Positions 17,034 through 26,284 of a DNA stretch of 32,795 nt are shown piece by piece. Position 1 is the first letter of the stretch. Each line of letters starts with the position of its first letter. Location of the stretch: positions 74,587 to 107,381 of the forward strand of contig MUYB01000007.1 in NCBI GenBank assembly GCA_002015125.1. Reading direction: 5' to 3'. The notes beneath the pieces are model-generated. The model did not search any database. It was not told where the DNA came from and was given only the letters and a program-made list of their open reading frames with translations. The DNA comes from [Haemophilus] felis (GTDB lineage: Bacteria; Pseudomonadota; Gammaproteobacteria; Enterobacterales; Pasteurellaceae). The position numbers were made by a program, and so were the translations under genes.

Positions 17034-18425
17034 TTAAGGCATTTTTTCTTGCTCATTCAACATAGTTACTAGCGCTTGAATATCTGCAAGTCCTCGCAAA
17101 TCTAACCAAATTTTGTCTTTTTCCACGCGTCCTATTATTGGTTGAGGAAGTTTTTTAAAGCAGGTTAAAAGAGCCGTTAATTTGCCGGAGATTGAGGTTG
17201 AAATCGTTACCGCCACAGAAGGTAGCCTTGCTAATGGCTGAGAACCACTACCAATTTGCGCCAAACTCTTTTCAATTTGTAGTTGATACTCTGGTGTTAA
17301 ATAATCTTCCAAAGCATTTTTTAATTGTTCAGCTTGGTTATGCAAGGTTTCCACTGGTTGAGTCAGAAGATGTAGCGTAGTGAGTTTTTCAGCTAGCTTT
17401 TCTGGCTGTAAATATAATCTTAATGTTGCTTCAAGGCCTGCCAAAATTACTTTATCACAACGTAATGCGCGTTTAAGAGGATGTGTTTGCAAACGTTCAA
17501 TCAGTGCTTTTTTTCCGACAATAATGCCTGCCTGTGGGCCACCAAGCAATTTGTCTCCAGAGAATGAAATCAAATCCACGCCTTGTTGCCATTTTTCTTG
17601 CACAGTGGGCTCTGACGGTAGGCCATATTGGGTTAAATCAACCAAAGCGCCACTCCCTAAATCAGTAATAACAGGCAAATGATATTCCTCACCTAAGTTG
17701 ACTAATTCTTGTTCGCTAACGGATTTGGTGAATCCACAAATTTGATAGTTGCTGCTGTGCACCTTCATTAGAAAGGCTGTATTCTCATTAATTGCCTGAC
17801 GGTAATCAGATAAATGTGTACGATTTGTTGTGCCAACTTCCACGAGTTTGCAACCTGCTTGCTGCATAATGTCAGGAATGCGAAATGAGCCACCAATCTC
17901 AATGAGTTCACCACGCGAAATAATCACTTCTTTTCCTTGTGCAAATGTGGCTAGCATTAATAGAACCGCTGCAGCATTATTGTTCACAATGCAAGCGGCT
18001 TCAGCACCAGTAAGCTGAGCAAGCAAATCGCTAATGTAATTATCGCGGTGGCTACGTTTTGCCATATCTAAATCATATTCTAAAGCCACATTCTGGCTCA
18101 TTGCCATTAATGCAGCTTGTTGTGCAGGAGGAGACCATAAAGCCCGCCCAAGATTAGTGTGTAGAATCGTGCCAGTTAAATTATGTACGGATTGGATATT
18201 AACTTGATTTTGTTTATGTAAATGATGCTTAACTTCATCTAAGGTAAGAGCAATATTGGAAAAAAAGGAAGGTAACTCATTTTCCTTTTTTATATGCTCA
18301 CGCCCTTGTTCAATCAATTGACGACAAACATTAACCACCGCAGTATGTCCAAACTCCGCCACAAGCCTAACGCCTTCAGCAGACTTAATTAATTTATCAA
18401 TAGAGGGAAGTTGTTGATAAGACAT
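17034..18425 (-). CDS. selA: L-seryl-tRNA(Sec) selenium transferase
   Basis: This 463-residue PLP enzyme converts seryl-tRNA(Sec) to selenocysteyl-tRNA(Sec) using selenophosphate. Its motifs include an N-terminal LPSIDKLI region that contacts t[33 protein letters not shown], the glycine-rich [17 protein letters not shown], and [17 protein letters not shown] with PLP Lys292. The length matches E. coli SelA. selB, which often follows selA, is not in this window. The tRNA substrate gene selC lies 1.5 kb upstream on the same strand. The gene implies that the cell makes a selenoprotein such as formate dehydrogenase, also not in view. Confidence 0.96.
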   Translation of the reverse strand: MSYQQLPSIDKLIKSAEGVRLVAEFGHTAVVNVCRQLIEQGREHIKKENELPSFFSNIALTLDEVKHHLHKQNQVNIQSVHNLTGTILHTNLGRALWSPPAQQAALMAMSQNVALEYDLDMAKRSHRDNYISDLLAQLTGAEAACIVNNNAAAVLLMLATFAQGKEVIISRGELIEIGGSFRIPDIMQQAGCKLVEVGTTNRTHLSDYRQAINENTAFLMKVHSSNYQICGFTKSVSEQELVNLGEEYHLPVITDLGSGALVDLTQYGLPSEPTVQEKWQQGVDLISFSGDKLLGGPQAGIIVGKKALIERLQTHPLKRALRCDKVILAGLEATLRLYLQPEKLAEKLTTLHLLTQPVETLHNQAEQLKNALEDYLTPEYQLQIEKSLAQIGSGSQPLARLPSVAVTISTSISGKLTALLTCFKKLPQPIIGRVEKDKIWLDLRGLADIQALVTMLNEQEKMP

Positions 18426-18627
18426 AAAAGTTCCTTTTGTGAAATTGTGGTGGGTTTAATTATTGTTTTTAAAATACCTGTTTGATAAAAAAGTCGCAAA
18501 ACTGGAACAGCGATTTGAGGAGTTTCTCAGGGCGGTATTCAGAGCTTTACCTTTATTCATAGTATTTTACAAGGCCAGAATCGACATATATCATCATCTT
18601 TAGGCAATAAAAAGAACCATTTAGGTG

Positions 18628-19092
18628 CTAGTCTGTCAGAGTAATAGTTTCTGTTATTTGATAATTATCTGCACCATACGCTGTATGAGTCTGTAATTCA
18701 TTTCTTCTCAACCTGTGGAATTTCTCAGCCTTCTGAATAAAATTCGGCAACAATTTATCGACTCTTTTATGTGCCTCAGGATTAACAATATCCAGAATCA
18801 GATAATAATCATCACAAAAGAAATGTTTAACATAAATGACAAAACTATCACTTGTCCTATTATGTCCGTTTCTATTTTTCCACTTTCTAAAATTCAAGCC
18901 TTCGTTATATAACGCGATATGAATTTTATGTAAAAGACTATCCATTGTTTGAGGGTTATTTTCAAACTGTCCCAAATGCCCTAAAAAGTCAGGATATTTC
19001 CCTGTATCATGAAAAAGTGCAATTCCGACTGCGATGCATTCAATGTAGGGGATATGATGTAGCTCAGAGTGAACTAAAACTCTAGAGCTCAT
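18628..19092 (-). CDS. YafO-family toxin (mRNA interferase)
   Basis: This is a 154-residue protein. Residues about 22-130 follow the YafO pattern: a first helix with ALFHDTGKYPDFLGHL (YafO-type YK..G..PD.FG), then HKIHIALYNEG, RTSDSFVIYVKHFFCDDYYLILDIVNPEAHKRV and a final helix. E. coli YafO is a ribosome-dependent mRNA interferase that blocks growth unless neutralised. The C-terminal 20 residues extend beyond the usual domain. It starts 3 nt after the stop of the upstream 160-residue gene, the usual antitoxin-toxin order. The match is by motif memory, not a search, so the family call is good but not certain. Confidence 0.72.
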   Translation of the reverse strand: MSSRVLVHSELHHIPYIECIAVGIALFHDTGKYPDFLGHLGQFENNPQTMDSLLHKIHIALYNEGLNFRKWKNRNGHNRTSDSFVIYVKHFFCDDYYLILDIVNPEAHKRVDKLLPNFIQKAEKFHRLRRNELQTHTAYGADNYQITETITLTD

Positions 19093-19095
19093 AAA

Positions 19096-19578
19096 TCAGC
19101 CTCTAGCATTCATTATTTCTTCAATATTAGATTGGCTAAGTGTTAGTTCAGGATTTCTTACTATTTCAATGCCGTCTTTTTGCTCTTGGATACGTCTTAA
19201 ATACATTTCTAATGTATTTTTTGCGCTAGCTAATGCTTTAAACTCATTAAAAAATTGCTCGTAAATTTCATTTCCATAACGTTTTTTAATAAGGCTAATT
19301 CCAAAATCTAATGCTTGATTAACTAACAGGAGACTGGCTCTATTATTCGGATCAATATGAGAAAGGCGAGTTTTGATGAGTATATTTAACTTATGTAAAG
19401 ATTGAGCAAGCACATCAACTTCTCTAAATACATCTTGAGCTGTTGCTTTTGCACTTGTCATTGTTCTGATTTCTTCAACACTATGAGAAATATTATTGAT
19501 AAGGCTTGGTTCTGAATGACCATTAACAGCAATACCTAAGCCTAGCATAAGTGCTTTTGCTGTACTTGCTTTTTTCAT
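19096..19578 (-). CDS. Hypothetical protein, candidate antitoxin partner of the YafO-family toxin
   Basis: This is a 160-residue protein that I do not recognise. After a weakly hydrophobic N-terminus (KALMLGLGIAVNG) it looks mostly helical, with IRTMTSAKATAQDVFREVDVLAQSLHKL and a basic central helix, and a short tail ending QSNIEEIMNARG. YafN antitoxins are about 97 residues and Phd-like; this protein is longer and lacks an obvious Phd motif. I chose ATG at 19576-19578 because GAGG lies 6 nt upstream; other starts (TTG 19590, ATG 19584) lie inside that ribosome site. It precedes the toxin by 3 nt, so one operon is likely. The antitoxin role rests on gene order and on the operator-like palindrome upstream. 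Confidence 0.6.
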   Translation of the reverse strand: MKKASTAKALMLGLGIAVNGHSEPSLINNISHSVEEIRTMTSAKATAQDVFREVDVLAQSLHKLNILIKTRLSHIDPNNRASLLLVNQALDFGISLIKKRYGNEIYEQFFNEFKALASAKNTLEMYLRRIQEQKDGIEIVRNPELTLSQSNIEEIMNARG

Positions 19579-19624
19579 AACCATCCTCAAAGTTTAAACA
19601 AGTTATCAGATAAAATGGATTGTC

Positions 19625-19654
19625 ATTGTACTTCTAGAAAAGCCATTTTGTAAA
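19625..19654 (-). promoter_or_regulatory. Promoter of the toxin-antitoxin operon
   Basis: Minus-strand TTTACA (19649-19654) and TACAAT (19625-19630) are 18 bp apart, about 45 nt upstream of the antitoxin start. An 8-bp palindrome TTCTAGAA (19632-19639) lies in the spacer and could be a second operator. Confidence 0.5.
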
Positions 19655-19658
19655 CTAG

Positions 19659-19678
19659 GTAAAATTAATTAATTTTAC
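19659..19678. promoter_or_regulatory. Perfect 20-bp palindrome, candidate operator
   Basis: The half-site GTAAAATTAA is followed directly by its reverse complement, giving a perfect 20-bp inverted repeat. It lies 4 nt upstream of the -35 box of the toxin-antitoxin promoter. Autoregulated antitoxins bind such sites, but the DNA is AT-rich and binding is unproven. Confidence 0.45.
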
Positions 19679-19749
19679 GCAGATTACGACAACATATTGC
19701 TATAAACTGATTTAAGGTGGCAATCCTTTCCCACGATGTTGTTGCATAA

Positions 19750-19857
19750 ATATCTATTAAAAAAGAAAAAACTTTTGAGGAAAAATTCACTTATTCATTT
19801 AAAGATGAGGCCAAGCCTTATCGGATAAAAGAGTTATTACATCAAACCTTGTTATAA
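19750..19857 (+). pseudogene. Possible gene remnant (C-terminal fragment)
   Basis: This is an open stretch of 35 codons with no start, ending in TAA, reading KEKTFEEKFTYSFKDEAKPYR and so on. It has protein-like composition and sits in the 318-nt gap between the antitoxin gene and selC. It could be the tail of a lost gene; I do not recognise the family. The rest of that gap holds only the toxin-antitoxin promoter and palindrome. Confidence 0.2.
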
Positions 19858-19908
19858 AAGGATTTATACGATTTTATTAATTATTTTAATGAGGTTTGAA
19901 TAACGGAT

Positions 19909-20003
19909 TGGCGGAAGACCATGGGAGTTGAACCCACCCGAGATTGCTGGCAACCTCAACAGGATTTGAAGTCCTGCCGCTTCACCGGAAACGACGATCT
20001 TCC
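19909..20003 (-). tRNA. selC: tRNA-Sec (anticodon UCA)
   Basis: This 95-nt gene includes an encoded CCA, the same length as E. coli selC. It starts GGAAGATC and ends GGTCTTCC-GCCA, giving the 8-bp acceptor stem typical of tRNA-Sec. The anticodon loop has CTTCAAA (UCA), which reads UGA. A long variable arm follows (TTGAGGTTGCCAGCAATCTC). SelA charges it with selenium. No UGA-containing selenoprotein gene is in the window. Confidence 0.97.
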
Positions 20004-20023
20004 GTGTTTGAAAGGAGATGTGT

Positions 20024-20052
20024 ACTTTAACGTAAATAGGCTCGAGGTTCAA
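20024..20052 (-). promoter_or_regulatory. selC promoter
   Basis: Minus-strand TTGAAC (20047-20052) and TAAAGT (20024-20029) are 17 bp apart. Initiation would fall near 20017, leaving a leader of about 13 nt before the tRNA, normal for a tRNA gene. Confidence 0.6.
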
Positions 20053-20144
20053 GTAATGAGAGAACAGTCTGGTGAAATTCAATAGACGAGCTATAAATGA
20101 TGTTGGGTAATTTTCTCTATCTGATTTTACGCAGAAAATAGGGG

Positions 20145-20175
20145 AAAAAATAAGCGGAGTAAGAACTCCGCTTAA
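20145..20175 (-). terminator. Terminator of the NSS transporter gene
   Basis: A 10-bp stem TAAGCGGAGT/ACTCCGCTTA with a 5-nt loop is followed, on the minus strand, by six T residues. It lies about 20 nt after the transporter stop and insulates selC from it. Confidence 0.85.
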
Positions 20176-20195
20176 TCGTTATTTTGTTTCTAAGC

Positions 20196-21551
20196 TTAAA
20201 GCGAATTAATAAAAATCACGATAATAATCACGGGAATAACGTATTTTACATAGTTAAACCAAATCTTAGTGAAGGTTTCATTTGCACCTAATTCTTTCTG
20301 AGCTTCTTCTTTTAAGACAAAACCAACAAAAATTGCACTGCCTAGCGCTGTTAAAACGAATAGAATATTGCCACTAATATAGTCAAAAGCATCAAAAATG
20401 CTTCTTCCCATAAAGGTAACTTCGCTCCATACGTTATCGCTTAACACAGAAGGAATATTGCCAAGGATGAAAATCCCGCCTAGGGTTAAGGCGATAGCTT
20501 GTTTGCGCGTTAATTTTGTTTTTTCTTGTAACGCAGTGATGATTACTTCATAAATCGTGAGAGAGGTTGTAAGTGCTGCAATGACTAACAAACCGAAGAA
20601 AATTGTCGCAAACACGGAGCCAGCCCACATATGAGAAAACACAATAGGTAAACTTTGGAAAACTAAGGTTGGCCCTGAGTTAGGCGCTACGCCGAAGGTA
20701 AATAATGATGGGAAAATCATAAAGCCAGCAGCAAGAGCAATGAGGGTATTGACGATACCAGTGATTATGGCGGTTTTAACTAAATTTTCTTGTTTGTCTA
20801 AATAACTTGATAAGGTGATTAATACGCCGAATCCTAGACTTAAGGCAAAGAATACTTGTCCTAAGACGAAAACAAAGAGTTCTTTGGTGATCTTAGAGAA
20901 ATCAGGCACGAGATAGAATTTAATACCTTCGATTACACCGGGTAGGGTAAGGTTACGCAGGATCATCACCAGCAAGAAAATGAAGAGAATTGGCATTAAA
21001 TATTTTACTGAGCGCTCAATACCATCCACAACGCCTTTTGCTAAGATAATGTAATTTGCAAGAACAAAAATTGCGGTATAGAGCAAAATAGTCATTGGGC
21101 TATTTTGAATATTGTCTGTGTAAAATTGAACTGTGAGTTCATTGCTAACTGGTGCTGATAAATCCAAATTTCCTGAAAGCAAACTACCAATATAAGTCAA
21201 CACCCAACCGCCTAAAACCATATAGTAGGCAAGAATTCCAAAAGCACCTAATAATCCCATATAACCAAAAATTTTCCACGCAGGATGAATTGGTTTACCG
21301 TTGGCACTACCAGAATAAGCATCAATAGAGTTTACTCGCATACGGCGTCCGATAACGTTTTCAACTAAGATCATCGGAATACCAATCACAATCATTGCAA
21401 TACAGAAAAGTAAAACGTAAGCACCACCACCGTTTTCGCCAACTAAATAAGGGAAACGCCAAGTTGCACCAAATCCAATAGTTGCACCTGCTACTGTTAA
21501 TACATAAGTCAGTCGGCTTGACCAAGATAATCGTTTATCATTTGTTGTCAT
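20196..21551 (-). CDS. Sodium-dependent transporter, NSS (SNF) family
   Basis: This 451-residue protein has 11-12 hydrophobic segments. Helix 1 carries the NSS signature GATIGFGATWRFPYLVGENGGGAYVL, with an unwound sodium/substrate site, and VLGQVFFALSLGFGVLITLSSYL matches helix 6, also a substrate region. Bacterial NSS members such as LeuT, MhsT and TnaT carry amino acids with Na+. The sequence does not reveal the substrate. Helix 12 is short or absent, as in many bacterial members. It lies downstream of satP with its own start region and ends at a hairpin terminator. Confidence 0.93.
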   Translation of the reverse strand: MTTNDKRLSWSSRLTYVLTVAGATIGFGATWRFPYLVGENGGGAYVLLFCIAMIVIGIPMILVENVIGRRMRVNSIDAYSGSANGKPIHPAWKIFGYMGLLGAFGILAYYMVLGGWVLTYIGSLLSGNLDLSAPVSNELTVQFYTDNIQNSPMTILLYTAIFVLANYIILAKGVVDGIERSVKYLMPILFIFLLVMILRNLTLPGVIEGIKFYLVPDFSKITKELFVFVLGQVFFALSLGFGVLITLSSYLDKQENLVKTAIITGIVNTLIALAAGFMIFPSLFTFGVAPNSGPTLVFQSLPIVFSHMWAGSVFATIFFGLLVIAALTTSLTIYEVIITALQEKTKLTRKQAIALTLGGIFILGNIPSVLSDNVWSEVTFMGRSIFDAFDYISGNILFVLTALGSAIFVGFVLKEEAQKELGANETFTKIWFNYVKYVIPVIIIVIFINSL

Positions 21552-21680
21552 AAATTCCTCAATAAATAGCTTTTGTGCTCTCTATCTTCGATGTTAAGAA
21601 AAAATGTAGCGGAGAGTCTAGTGAAAAAAGCTGACATTATATTCACAAATTTTAAAAAAGCCTTGATTTATTTCACACTA

Positions 21681-21724
21681 AAAACAAAAGGAGCTGAATT
21701 GATCAATCCAGCTCTTTGTTTTTT
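21681..21724. terminator. Bidirectional terminator after satP
   Basis: GAGCTG/CAGCTC arms enclose the self-complementary ATTGATCAAT and are flanked by A/T runs on both sides. It lies just past the satP stop at 21734. On the minus strand the arm is followed by TTTTGTTTTTA. Confidence 0.7.
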
Positions 21725-21733
21725 AGATGTTAT

Positions 21734-22294
21734 TTATTTTTTATCGCCGATAGGCAATACAGTACGTCCGTAAGATTCATTAATCATTTCCGCAGCCGCT
21801 AAATAGAAGGCACACAATGCTGTAATTAAACCTAAATAACCGCCTACGTTTACGATTGTATGATTTGCTGTTGCATCACCATAAGCTAAGGCATAGAAGG
21901 TTAAGGTGAGGAAAAAGAAAATTGCTTGTAATGCTTTTGGTTTACTGAAAGTGGCCAAGAACATCATAAATGTGAATGTTCCCCAAACCGTGAGATACCA
22001 ACCGATAAAGGCAGGTTCAGCATTTCCTTTAAAAAAGACGGTGATTAGCGCCCATGACCACCAGAATGCTCCGTAGCTAATGAAAGCGGTGAATCCAAAA
22101 GTATTACCTTTTTTGAATTCAAACATCCCTGCGATCATTTGTGCACTACCGCCGAATGCAAAGGCCATGCCTAATACAAACCCAAGATTATTGGTATCAA
22201 AAACTCCACCATTGATTAAACTAAGTAACCAAGTGGTTAAAGCAAATCCACATAAACCTAAAGGGCCTGGATTAGCGTAATTTTTTGCTGACAT
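21734..22294 (-). CDS. satP: Acetate/succinate transporter SatP (GPR1/FUN34/YaaH family)
   Basis: This 186-residue inner-membrane protein has six hydrophobic helices. The family signature NPGPLGLCGFALTTWLLSLINGG lies at the N-terminus, followed by GMAFAFGGSAQMIAGMFEFKKGNTFGFTAFISYGAFWWSWA, typical of the acetate channel/transporter fold. It takes up acetate, and succinate in E. coli, driven by protons. The length is normal. It is downstream of tatC on the same strand with a gap of 107 nt, and upstream of the NSS transporter, probably with its own transcript. Confidence 0.93.
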   Translation of the reverse strand: MSAKNYANPGPLGLCGFALTTWLLSLINGGVFDTNNLGFVLGMAFAFGGSAQMIAGMFEFKKGNTFGFTAFISYGAFWWSWALITVFFKGNAEPAFIGWYLTVWGTFTFMMFLATFSKPKALQAIFFFLTLTFYALAYGDATANHTIVNVGGYLGLITALCAFYLAAAEMINESYGRTVLPIGDKK

Positions 22295-22401
22295 ATTGTT
22301 TCCTTATGAGAATTAAAAACAGAAAAGTTAAAGCTAATTAAAGGGCGTAGTATCTGGGATTTACGTATAAAAAGAAAGAGGGATACAAAAAAATAATTGG
22401 G

Positions 22402-23148
22402 CTATTTAGGGTCGGTTTCTGCTTTGTCTTCTTTGGGGCGATAGAAACGTGCGAAGATCACACCCATTTCAAAGAGTAACCACATTGGAATAGCAAGCAA
22501 AGTTTGGGAAAAAATATCTGGAGGTGTAAGAAGCATACCTATGGTGAATACGGCAACGATAATATAAGGACGTTTGGCTTTTAGATCTTCTGGCGTTGTT
22601 ACGCCACTCCAACATAATAAAATAATCGCAACAGGCACTTCAAAACATACACCAAAAGCCAAGAAGATGGTGAGGACAAAATCTAGATAACTACTAATAT
22701 CTGTGGCGATTGCAACACCTTCGGGGGCGGTTTTGGTGAGAAAACCAAATACTAGCGGGAACACAATATAGTAAGCGAATGCTACGCCTAAATAAAAAAG
22801 AATCGTGCTTGAAAATAACAACGGATATACCAAGCGTTTTTCATGTTGGTAGAGCGCCGGCGCTACAAAAGCCCATATTTGATATAACAGAAATGGTACA
22901 GAGATAAATACGGCAACCACCGCCGTTAATTTTATTGGGGTAAAAAATGGCGTGGCGATATTCGTTGCTATCATGCTAGCGCCGCTAGGCAAAACAGAAA
23001 TAAGTGGCGAGGCAACAAAATTATAGATGTCGTTAGCAAAATAAACTAAACCACAAAAAACTAAAGCAATAAAAATCACGCTACGCAATAAACGATTGCG
23101 CAATTCCATTAAATGACTAATTAAGGGTTGTGATTGTTCCACTGTCAT
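22402..23148 (-). CDS. tatC: Sec-independent protein translocase TatC
   Basis: This 248-residue polytopic protein is the twin-arginine signal receptor. It has [12 protein letters not shown] at the cytoplasmic N-terminus, [38 protein letters not shown] and a conserved [14 protein letters not shown] loop, with six helices in all. The short C-terminal tail is charged. Its ATG overlaps the tatB stop by 4 nt, so the two are translationally coupled. It is the last gene of the tatABC group. Confidence 0.97.
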   Translation of the reverse strand: MTVEQSQPLISHLMELRNRLLRSVIFIALVFCGLVYFANDIYNFVASPLISVLPSGASMIATNIATPFFTPIKLTAVVAVFISVPFLLYQIWAFVAPALYQHEKRLVYPLLFSSTILFYLGVAFAYYIVFPLVFGFLTKTAPEGVAIATDISSYLDFVLTIFLAFGVCFEVPVAIILLCWSGVTTPEDLKAKRPYIIVAVFTIGMLLTPPDIFSQTLLAIPMWLLFEMGVIFARFYRPKEDKAETDPK

Positions 23149-23741
23149 GAGTTAGCTTTATTTTTAGGTGTTGGGTTGAGGTCAGGTGATAGCACTGGTT
23201 CATCGTAATCTTCGGGATAATACTGTTGAATATGCGCCATTGCATCATTTTCTTCTTCTAGTTCCGCAACTTCTTCCTCAGAACCCGTTGCTAAATCCGC
23301 TCGATAATGCGAATCCACAATAATTTCATCTAAGATTTCCTGCGTGTCTGATGGAGATTTATGTTCTGAGGTCGTGCGTTGGGATTTAACCGCGCTTTCC
23401 ATTTCTCGAATTTGTTGTTCTAACGTTGTATTGGTTGCGCGGGCTTTTTGTTCTAAATCTGAACGTAACTTTTCTGCGGAAATTTTAAGATCCTCGACGG
23501 TTTTCCCTAATTCAGGAGAAAGCTGTTGCAAACTTAATTTTTCCGCTTTTTTGATACTTTCTTGTAGCTCTTGTAATTGCAGCTCTTGTTTTAATTCATT
23601 TTGTACGTTAGATGCCATACTGCGTATCGCGCCAACCCACCCCATTACAGTTCGGATAGCAATGGGTAAACGAGTTGGACCTAGCACTAATAAACCGATG
23701 AAAAAAATCAGTGCTAATTCGGAAAAACCAATATCAAACAT
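23145..23741 (-). CDS. tatB: Sec-independent protein translocase TatB
   Basis: This 198-residue protein has one N-terminal membrane helix ([25 protein letters not shown]), the TatB GP hinge and a long amphipathic helix ([31 protein letters not shown]), then an acidic, variable cytoplasmic tail. With TatC it forms the receptor for twin-arginine substrates. Its ATG shares one base with the tatA stop (TAATG). Confidence 0.96.
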   Translation of the reverse strand: MFDIGFSELALIFFIGLLVLGPTRLPIAIRTVMGWVGAIRSMASNVQNELKQELQLQELQESIKKAEKLSLQQLSPELGKTVEDLKISAEKLRSDLEQKARATNTTLEQQIREMESAVKSQRTTSEHKSPSDTQEILDEIIVDSHYRADLATGSEEEVAELEEENDAMAHIQQYYPEDYDEPVLSPDLNPTPKNKANS

Positions 23742-23959
23742 TAGGCTTGTTCTTTATCCTTGGCTTTCACAGATTCTTGCTTAGCTTGATCATCTAAAGA
23801 TTTAAATCCTGCATCTTTATTGTCCTCTGCCATAGCTTTTTTGAATCCTTTCACCGATTCACCTAAATCTGAACCTAAAGTTCTTAATTTTTTAGTGCCA
23901 AATAATAAAACTACGATTGCAACGACAATGAGAAGTTGCCAAATACTGATTCCACCCAT
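23741..23959 (-). CDS. tatA: Sec-independent protein translocase TatA
   Basis: This 72-residue protein has a single membrane helix ([24 protein letters not shown]), the FGTKKLR hinge and an amphipathic helix ([17 protein letters not shown]). It polymerises to form the translocation pore. I chose ATG at 23957-23959 because AAGGA lies 7 nt upstream and the protein begins [10 protein letters not shown] as in other TatA proteins; a longer frame from 24022 would add 21 residues not seen in the family. It follows ubiB by 98 nt. Confidence 0.94.
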   Translation of the reverse strand: MGGISIWQLLIVVAIVVLLFGTKKLRTLGSDLGESVKGFKKAMAEDNKDAGFKSLDDQAKQESVKAKDKEQA

Positions 23960-24057
23960 AATGTTTTCCTTTTGTGTTAAAAAATGCGACGGAAATATAA
24001 CGATTTTATCACCAATGAACAATAGCTCATTCTTATTATTTTGTTTGCATTATTAAA

Positions 24058-25626
24058 TTAGCAAACTAATTTACTTAACAGCCAGATTCCCAATCCACAG
24101 AGTAATCCCATTGTGAAAGAAGTAATGTGGGGAATTTTTTGTTTACGTTTTAAAGTTTGATTTATATCGGTTAGTTCTTTCGCAATTATTTTTTGCTGTA
24201 ATAACGCTTCAGTGAGATTTTCTGGTAGCTCTGCGAGCTGTTCACGCCAATAGGGTAATTTTTGTTTGAATGTTTTACTAAAAGCTTTAATTCCTACTTG
24301 TTCGTCTAGCCAATTTTGTAGGAAAGGTTTAGCGGTATCCCATAAATCCAACTGCGGATAAAGTTGACGACCTAATCCTTCTATATAGAGTAAGGTTTTT
24401 TGTAGTAAGACTAACTGAGGTTGCACTTCCATATTGTATTCTCTTGCGACGTTAAATAGGTTGAGCAATACTTGAGCAAAAGAAATTTCTGAAAGTGGTT
24501 TGGCAAAAATAGGCTCACAGACTTCTCTAAATGCCTGTTCAAAATTATCAATATTCGTGTTCTGTGGCGTCCAACCAGATTCCACATGCATTTGTGCTAC
24601 TCGACGATAATCTCGGTTGAAGAAAGCAACAAAACTTTCCGCTAAATAACGTTTGTCGTGCTCATTTAAACGTCCAACAATACCGCAATCAATACCAATA
24701 TATTGTGGATCTTCAGGATGCTCAGGGTTCACGAAAATATTTCCAGGATGCATATCTGCATGGAAAAAACTATCGCGAAAAACTTGAGTAAAAAAGACTT
24801 GCACACCGCGCTCTGCGAGGAGTTTCATATTTGTGCCATTGGCTTCTAATTCGCTAACATTTGAAACAGGAATGCCATAAATACGCTCCATCACAATGAG
24901 GGTTTTGTGACAAAACTGAGGATACATTTCAGGAATGTATAGCATCGGGCTATTTTCAAAATTAGCTCTAAGCTGTATTGCGTTTGCCATTTCACGACGT
25001 AGATCTAGTTCATCACGCAAGGTCTTTTCATACTCTTGCACGACTTCCACTGGTCGCAGACGACGCCCCTCTGCTTTTAAACGCGGAATCCACATCGCTA
25101 ATTTATACATTAAGCTCAGATCTTCATCGATAACCTTTTGAATATTTGGTCGTAGTACTTTGAGCACAACTTCTTTCCCTGCACATTCTTGTTGTGAATT
25201 AAATGTCGCGGTATGAACCTGTGCAATTGATGCGGAGGCTAAGGCGTTTTCGTCAAAATTTTCAAACCAAGTTTCTAAGGGAGCACCTAAGGCTTGCTCA
25301 ATTTGTTGACGAGCTAGTTTACCGTCGAAGGCTTCAACTTGATCTTGTAAAAGCGCTAACTCATCAGCAATCTCAGGCGGGAATAAATCACGACGCGTGG
25401 AAAGCATCTGTCCTAGTTTAATCCAAACTGGGCCTAATTCTTGTAAAGCGAGGCGTAAGCGTAAACCAAAGGTTTTATCTGTATGTTGATTTCTTAACCA
25501 GAATAATAGACTACAACCATAGCTAACCGCTCGAGTATAACGGTTGTGGGGAAGCGCTTCGTTAATGCCGTAAATCAAGAAGGTTTTGACAATTTTGTAG
25601 AGGCGTTTGAAATCTTTAAGTTGCAT
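24058..25626 (-). CDS. ubiB: Ubiquinone biosynthesis protein UbiB
   Basis: This 522-residue protein belongs to the ADCK/ABC1 atypical kinase-like family and is needed for coenzyme Q synthesis. Features are the KxGQ motif ([30 protein letters not shown]), the alanine-rich nucleotide loop [30 protein letters not shown] and IDCGIVGRL. Two hydrophobic C-terminal segments ([22 protein letters not shown]) anchor it in the inner membrane. It starts 13 nt after ubiJ and is part of the ubiE-ubiJ-ubiB-tatABC run. Confidence 0.96.
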   Translation of the reverse strand: MQLKDFKRLYKIVKTFLIYGINEALPHNRYTRAVSYGCSLLFWLRNQHTDKTFGLRLRLALQELGPVWIKLGQMLSTRRDLFPPEIADELALLQDQVEAFDGKLARQQIEQALGAPLETWFENFDENALASASIAQVHTATFNSQQECAGKEVVLKVLRPNIQKVIDEDLSLMYKLAMWIPRLKAEGRRLRPVEVVQEYEKTLRDELDLRREMANAIQLRANFENSPMLYIPEMYPQFCHKTLIVMERIYGIPVSNVSELEANGTNMKLLAERGVQVFFTQVFRDSFFHADMHPGNIFVNPEHPEDPQYIGIDCGIVGRLNEHDKRYLAESFVAFFNRDYRRVAQMHVESGWTPQNTNIDNFEQAFREVCEPIFAKPLSEISFAQVLLNLFNVAREYNMEVQPQLVLLQKTLLYIEGLGRQLYPQLDLWDTAKPFLQNWLDEQVGIKAFSKTFKQKLPYWREQLAELPENLTEALLQQKIIAKELTDINQTLKRKQKIPHITSFTMGLLCGLGIWLLSKLVC

Positions 25627-25639
25627 GGGATATCCAAAA

Positions 25640-26275
25640 TTATTGACTTAACTGCTGGATTTTTTGTTCTAGTTTTTCCGTATCTTGTTTTAATTTTTCC
25701 ACTTCAACATAGAAGTTTTCCATAGCCAAGCGTGGCGAAAGCACTTGCCATTCTTCCGTTAAACGTTCACCCCAAAATTGTTGACTCTGAGAAAGTTGAA
25801 ATTGCAGGATTTGCTTAAGCTTGTTTAGAAAATTGATCGTCGCTTGTGCAACCACATCACCTACATAGGGAGAAAGGAATTCCGCGGGATCTTTTTCCAC
25901 AAATTCCAGTAAAGCGACAAAATCTTGCAGAACTTGGAGATCACCTTGTAATTGAATGGATTGATCGTTAATAAATTGGCTTAATTCCGATTTTTTTGGC
26001 ATTTTGAACAACAAGTTCGGGGCAAGAGTTACGCTACAATCTGTTTCACCTTCGTAATCCCCTAAAATTTCGAGGCGCTTTGCTGAAAAAATAAAACACA
26101 AGGAAAAATCCAATTTTTGTATGTTGACCTTTAAGGTTTTGTTATCCAGTTTGCGTAAATAGGTTTCACTATATGCGGTATGAGAAATAAGTTTATTGAA
26201 GAGCGTTTCTAAAGCTCCGCGTAAAAATTGCGAAAGCATTAAACTTAATTTAAGTTGTTCTAGGTTAGCTAGCAT
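25640..26275 (-). CDS. ubiJ: Ubiquinone biosynthesis accessory factor UbiJ
   Basis: This is a 211-residue SCP2-domain protein. The N-terminal half forms the SCP2 lipid-binding fold ([40 protein letters not shown]), followed by [15 protein letters not shown] and a C-terminal coiled coil ([19 protein letters not shown]). It assists ubiquinone synthesis together with UbiK and UbiB. It lies 9 nt after ubiE. The family is weakly conserved in sequence; the position between ubiE and ubiB makes the call secure. Confidence 0.92.
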   Translation of the reverse strand: MLANLEQLKLSLMLSQFLRGALETLFNKLISHTAYSETYLRKLDNKTLKVNIQKLDFSLCFIFSAKRLEILGDYEGETDCSVTLAPNLLFKMPKKSELSQFINDQSIQLQGDLQVLQDFVALLEFVEKDPAEFLSPYVGDVVAQATINFLNKLKQILQFQLSQSQQFWGERLTEEWQVLSPRLAMENFYVEVEKLKQDTEKLEQKIQQLSQ

Positions 26276-26284
26276 TAGTCTTCC

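Noticed and set aside
18458..18560. A 35-codon minus-strand frame between selA and the toxin gene
   Set aside because: It has no ribosome site of note and Ser/Asn/Phe-biased random composition; I see nothing in this gap beyond a possible selA leader.
19864..20082. A 72-residue minus-strand reading frame across selC
   Set aside because: It is a chance frame through the tRNA-Sec gene and its promoter.
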